Of a DNA stretch of 18,310 nt, positions 17,614 through 18,310 are shown in pieces; the first letter of the stretch is position 1, and each line of letters opens with the position of its first letter. Source of the stretch: Palsa-892 sp035556215 (lineage in GTDB: Bacteria; Pseudomonadota; Alphaproteobacteria; Rhizobiales; Xanthobacteraceae); contig DATMFI010000033.1 in assembly GCA_035556215.1 (NCBI GenBank), positions 1 through 18,310 of the forward strand, written 5' to 3'. The notes under the pieces were generated by a model. It was not told the DNA's origin and searched no databases. It saw only the letters and a program-made list of their open reading frames with translations. The translations under genes were made by a program, and so were the position numbers.

Positions 17614-18042
17614 ATGCGAGAGGATATTTTGTCGGCACGGACATTCGCGGCAACCGGTCTTGCGATCGCGCTTCTGCTGGCGGCGGATTGCGCGGCGCTG
17701 GCGCGCGAGCAGCACACCAACAGACACCGGATCGGGCGGGTCGTGCGGCCGCACGGGCCGGTGATCGTGGTGCCGCCGTTCGTGCATTTCGGCTGGCGCG
17801 ACGGTTTCGACTATTACGGCAACCGGCGCATCGTGCCGAAGACGCGCGGCGCCATCGGCCAGAACGAAATCACCGGCTCGCTCAAGAAGCGCGGCTTCCA
17901 CGACATCAGCGCGCCGAAGCGCCGCGGCTCGACCTATATCGTCGAGGCGACCGGCGCGCTCGGCGAGCGGGTGCGGCTCATCATCAACGGCAAGACCGGC
18001 GGCATCGACGGCGTGCGGGTGATCGGCTTCGGCAAGCGCTGA
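17614..18042 (+). CDS. Secreted small PepSY-like protein
   Basis: Protein of 142 aa from ATG 17614 (MREDILSARTFAATG). An alternative TTG at 17629 has AGAGGA four bases upstream and gives a 137-aa protein with a cleaner signal n-region; the frame is open further up to 17434, but that part lies over the hsp20 promoter and leader. The signal peptide is ~6-30 (FAATGLAIALLLAADCAALA, cleavage near ALA/REQ). Then come a basic/His stretch, a hydrophobic VIVVPPFVHFGW segment, and a C-terminal PepSY-like domain (~80-137: IGQNEITGSLKKRGFHDISA, RRGSTYIVEATG, RVRLIINGKTGGIDGV). This domain aligns by eye with residues ~43-97 of the protein encoded at 15808-16824. Function unknown, probably periplasmic. Confidence 0.65.
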   Translation: MREDILSARTFAATGLAIALLLAADCAALAREQHTNRHRIGRVVRPHGPVIVVPPFVHFGWRDGFDYYGNRRIVPKTRGAIGQNEITGSLKKRGFHDISAPKRRGSTYIVEATGALGERVRLIINGKTGGIDGVRVIGFGKR

Positions 18043-18171
18043 GCTGGCTTCGCTCTGTTCCTCTTGGCGCGGCTTCCGGGGCGGGGAGCGAAAAGGCATG
18101 CGGCTTCGTTCTCGCGATCGCTTATTCAGCGCCGAGGCATCGTCAGGTCGCCACTTCCTCAAGAGAATAAA
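18043..18171. other. Intergenic region, no gene recognised
   Basis: Between the second PepSY-like gene and the structured element there is no credible ORF with an RBS. An imperfect stem GAGCGAA...TTCGTTC (about 18085-18115) may act as a weak terminator. AATAAAAT near 18166-18173 resembles a -10 box that would start transcription close to 18179, at the edge of the structured element; no good -35 is seen. Confidence 0.35.
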
Positions 18172-18180
18172 ATGAGGGCG

Positions 18181-18288
18181 GCGCGGGACGCCGGAGACTT
18201 GCCGGTCTCCACGGTCTCGTGTCGAAAAGTGGAAAGACACGAGAGTTGTATTCACCGCAGTCGCCGGCTCGTAACCAGCGTCCCGCGC
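18181..18288 (+). ncRNA. Candidate structured RNA (closing helix plus two internal hairpins)
   Basis: GCGCGGGACGC (18181-18191) and GCGTCCCGCGC (18278-18288) form a perfect 11-bp helix closing 86 nt. Inside are hairpin 1, GGAGAC (18193-18198) with GTCTCC (18205-18210) and loop TTGCCG, and hairpin 2, TCTCGTGTC (18215-18223) with GACACGAGA (18236-18244) and a purine-rich 12-nt loop. The unpaired 3' segment contains CGGC (18265-18268), able to pair with GCCG of loop 1 as a pseudoknot. All helices are perfect, which is unlikely by chance. It could be an sRNA, the leader of a gene beyond the window or a mobile palindromic element. The strand is provisional because helices fold on either strand. 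I do not recognise the family. Confidence 0.45.
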
Positions 18289-18310
18289 ACGGTGTTTAAT
18301 CGGCTTGCTC

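Noticed and set aside
18181..18288. tRNA, SRP RNA or 6S RNA at the structured segment
   Set aside because: There is no 7-bp acceptor/TPsiC arrangement, no SRP tetraloop/asymmetric-loop motif, and no 6S-like central bubble; the fold is a multi-branch junction.

Overview
The window looks like chromosome of a high-GC alphaproteobacterium of the order Hyphomicrobiales (Rhizobiales), probably near Bradyrhizobium/Rhodopseudomonas. The grounds are strong G/C third-position bias, the gene families present, a 49-bp dispersed-type palindrome (2707-2755) of the kind common in Bradyrhizobium relatives, and an Hsp20 gene behind a ROSE-like RNA thermometer. No phage, integrase, IS element, CRISPR array, rRNA or tRNA is visible. 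Most of the window is core-genome housekeeping. Family assignments come from reading motifs, not from a database search.

Region 1 (1-2697, +) is the end of a branched-chain amino acid-type (HAAT) ABC transporter operon. It holds the C-terminus of a periplasmic binding protein, an intra-operon terminator, a LivF-type ATPase and a PaaK-like adenylate-forming protein with a degenerate P-loop. Region 2 (2698-4822) has the palindromic repeat, hemH (ferrochelatase, possibly leaderless) and, convergent with it and overlapping by 4 nt, kdsD/kpsF (arabinose-5-phosphate isomerase for Kdo/LPS synthesis). Region 3 (4823-9254, +) is an envelope block: an outer-membrane beta-barrel protein, an MltB-type lytic transglycosylase with a peptidoglycan-binding domain, and a secreted DUF459/SGNH-like protein. 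The kdsD/barrel divergent spacer carries two TTAACCAT boxes that resemble CtrA half-sites.

Region 4 (9271-15426, -) is the gltB-gltD operon for NADPH-glutamate synthase. It converges on the SGNH gene, and both stop codons lie in the arms of a 10-bp inverted repeat. Region 5 (15427-18310) contains a palindromic operator-like site followed by a 47-codon ORF with a good RBS, then a secreted PepSY-like protein with a long Lys/Ala/Glu-rich tail and a strong terminator. After that come hsp20 on the minus strand with an RpoH-like promoter and ROSE-type thermometer, and a second secreted PepSY-like protein. At the window edge is a 108-nt segment closed by an 11-bp helix with two internal perfect hairpins, a candidate structured RNA.

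The most interesting items are the hsp20 heat-shock leader (17378-17499), the structured RNA candidate (18181-18288), the palindrome plus micro-ORF (15593-15781) and the twin-stop inverted repeat (9245-9280). I found no convincing novel multi-gene system.
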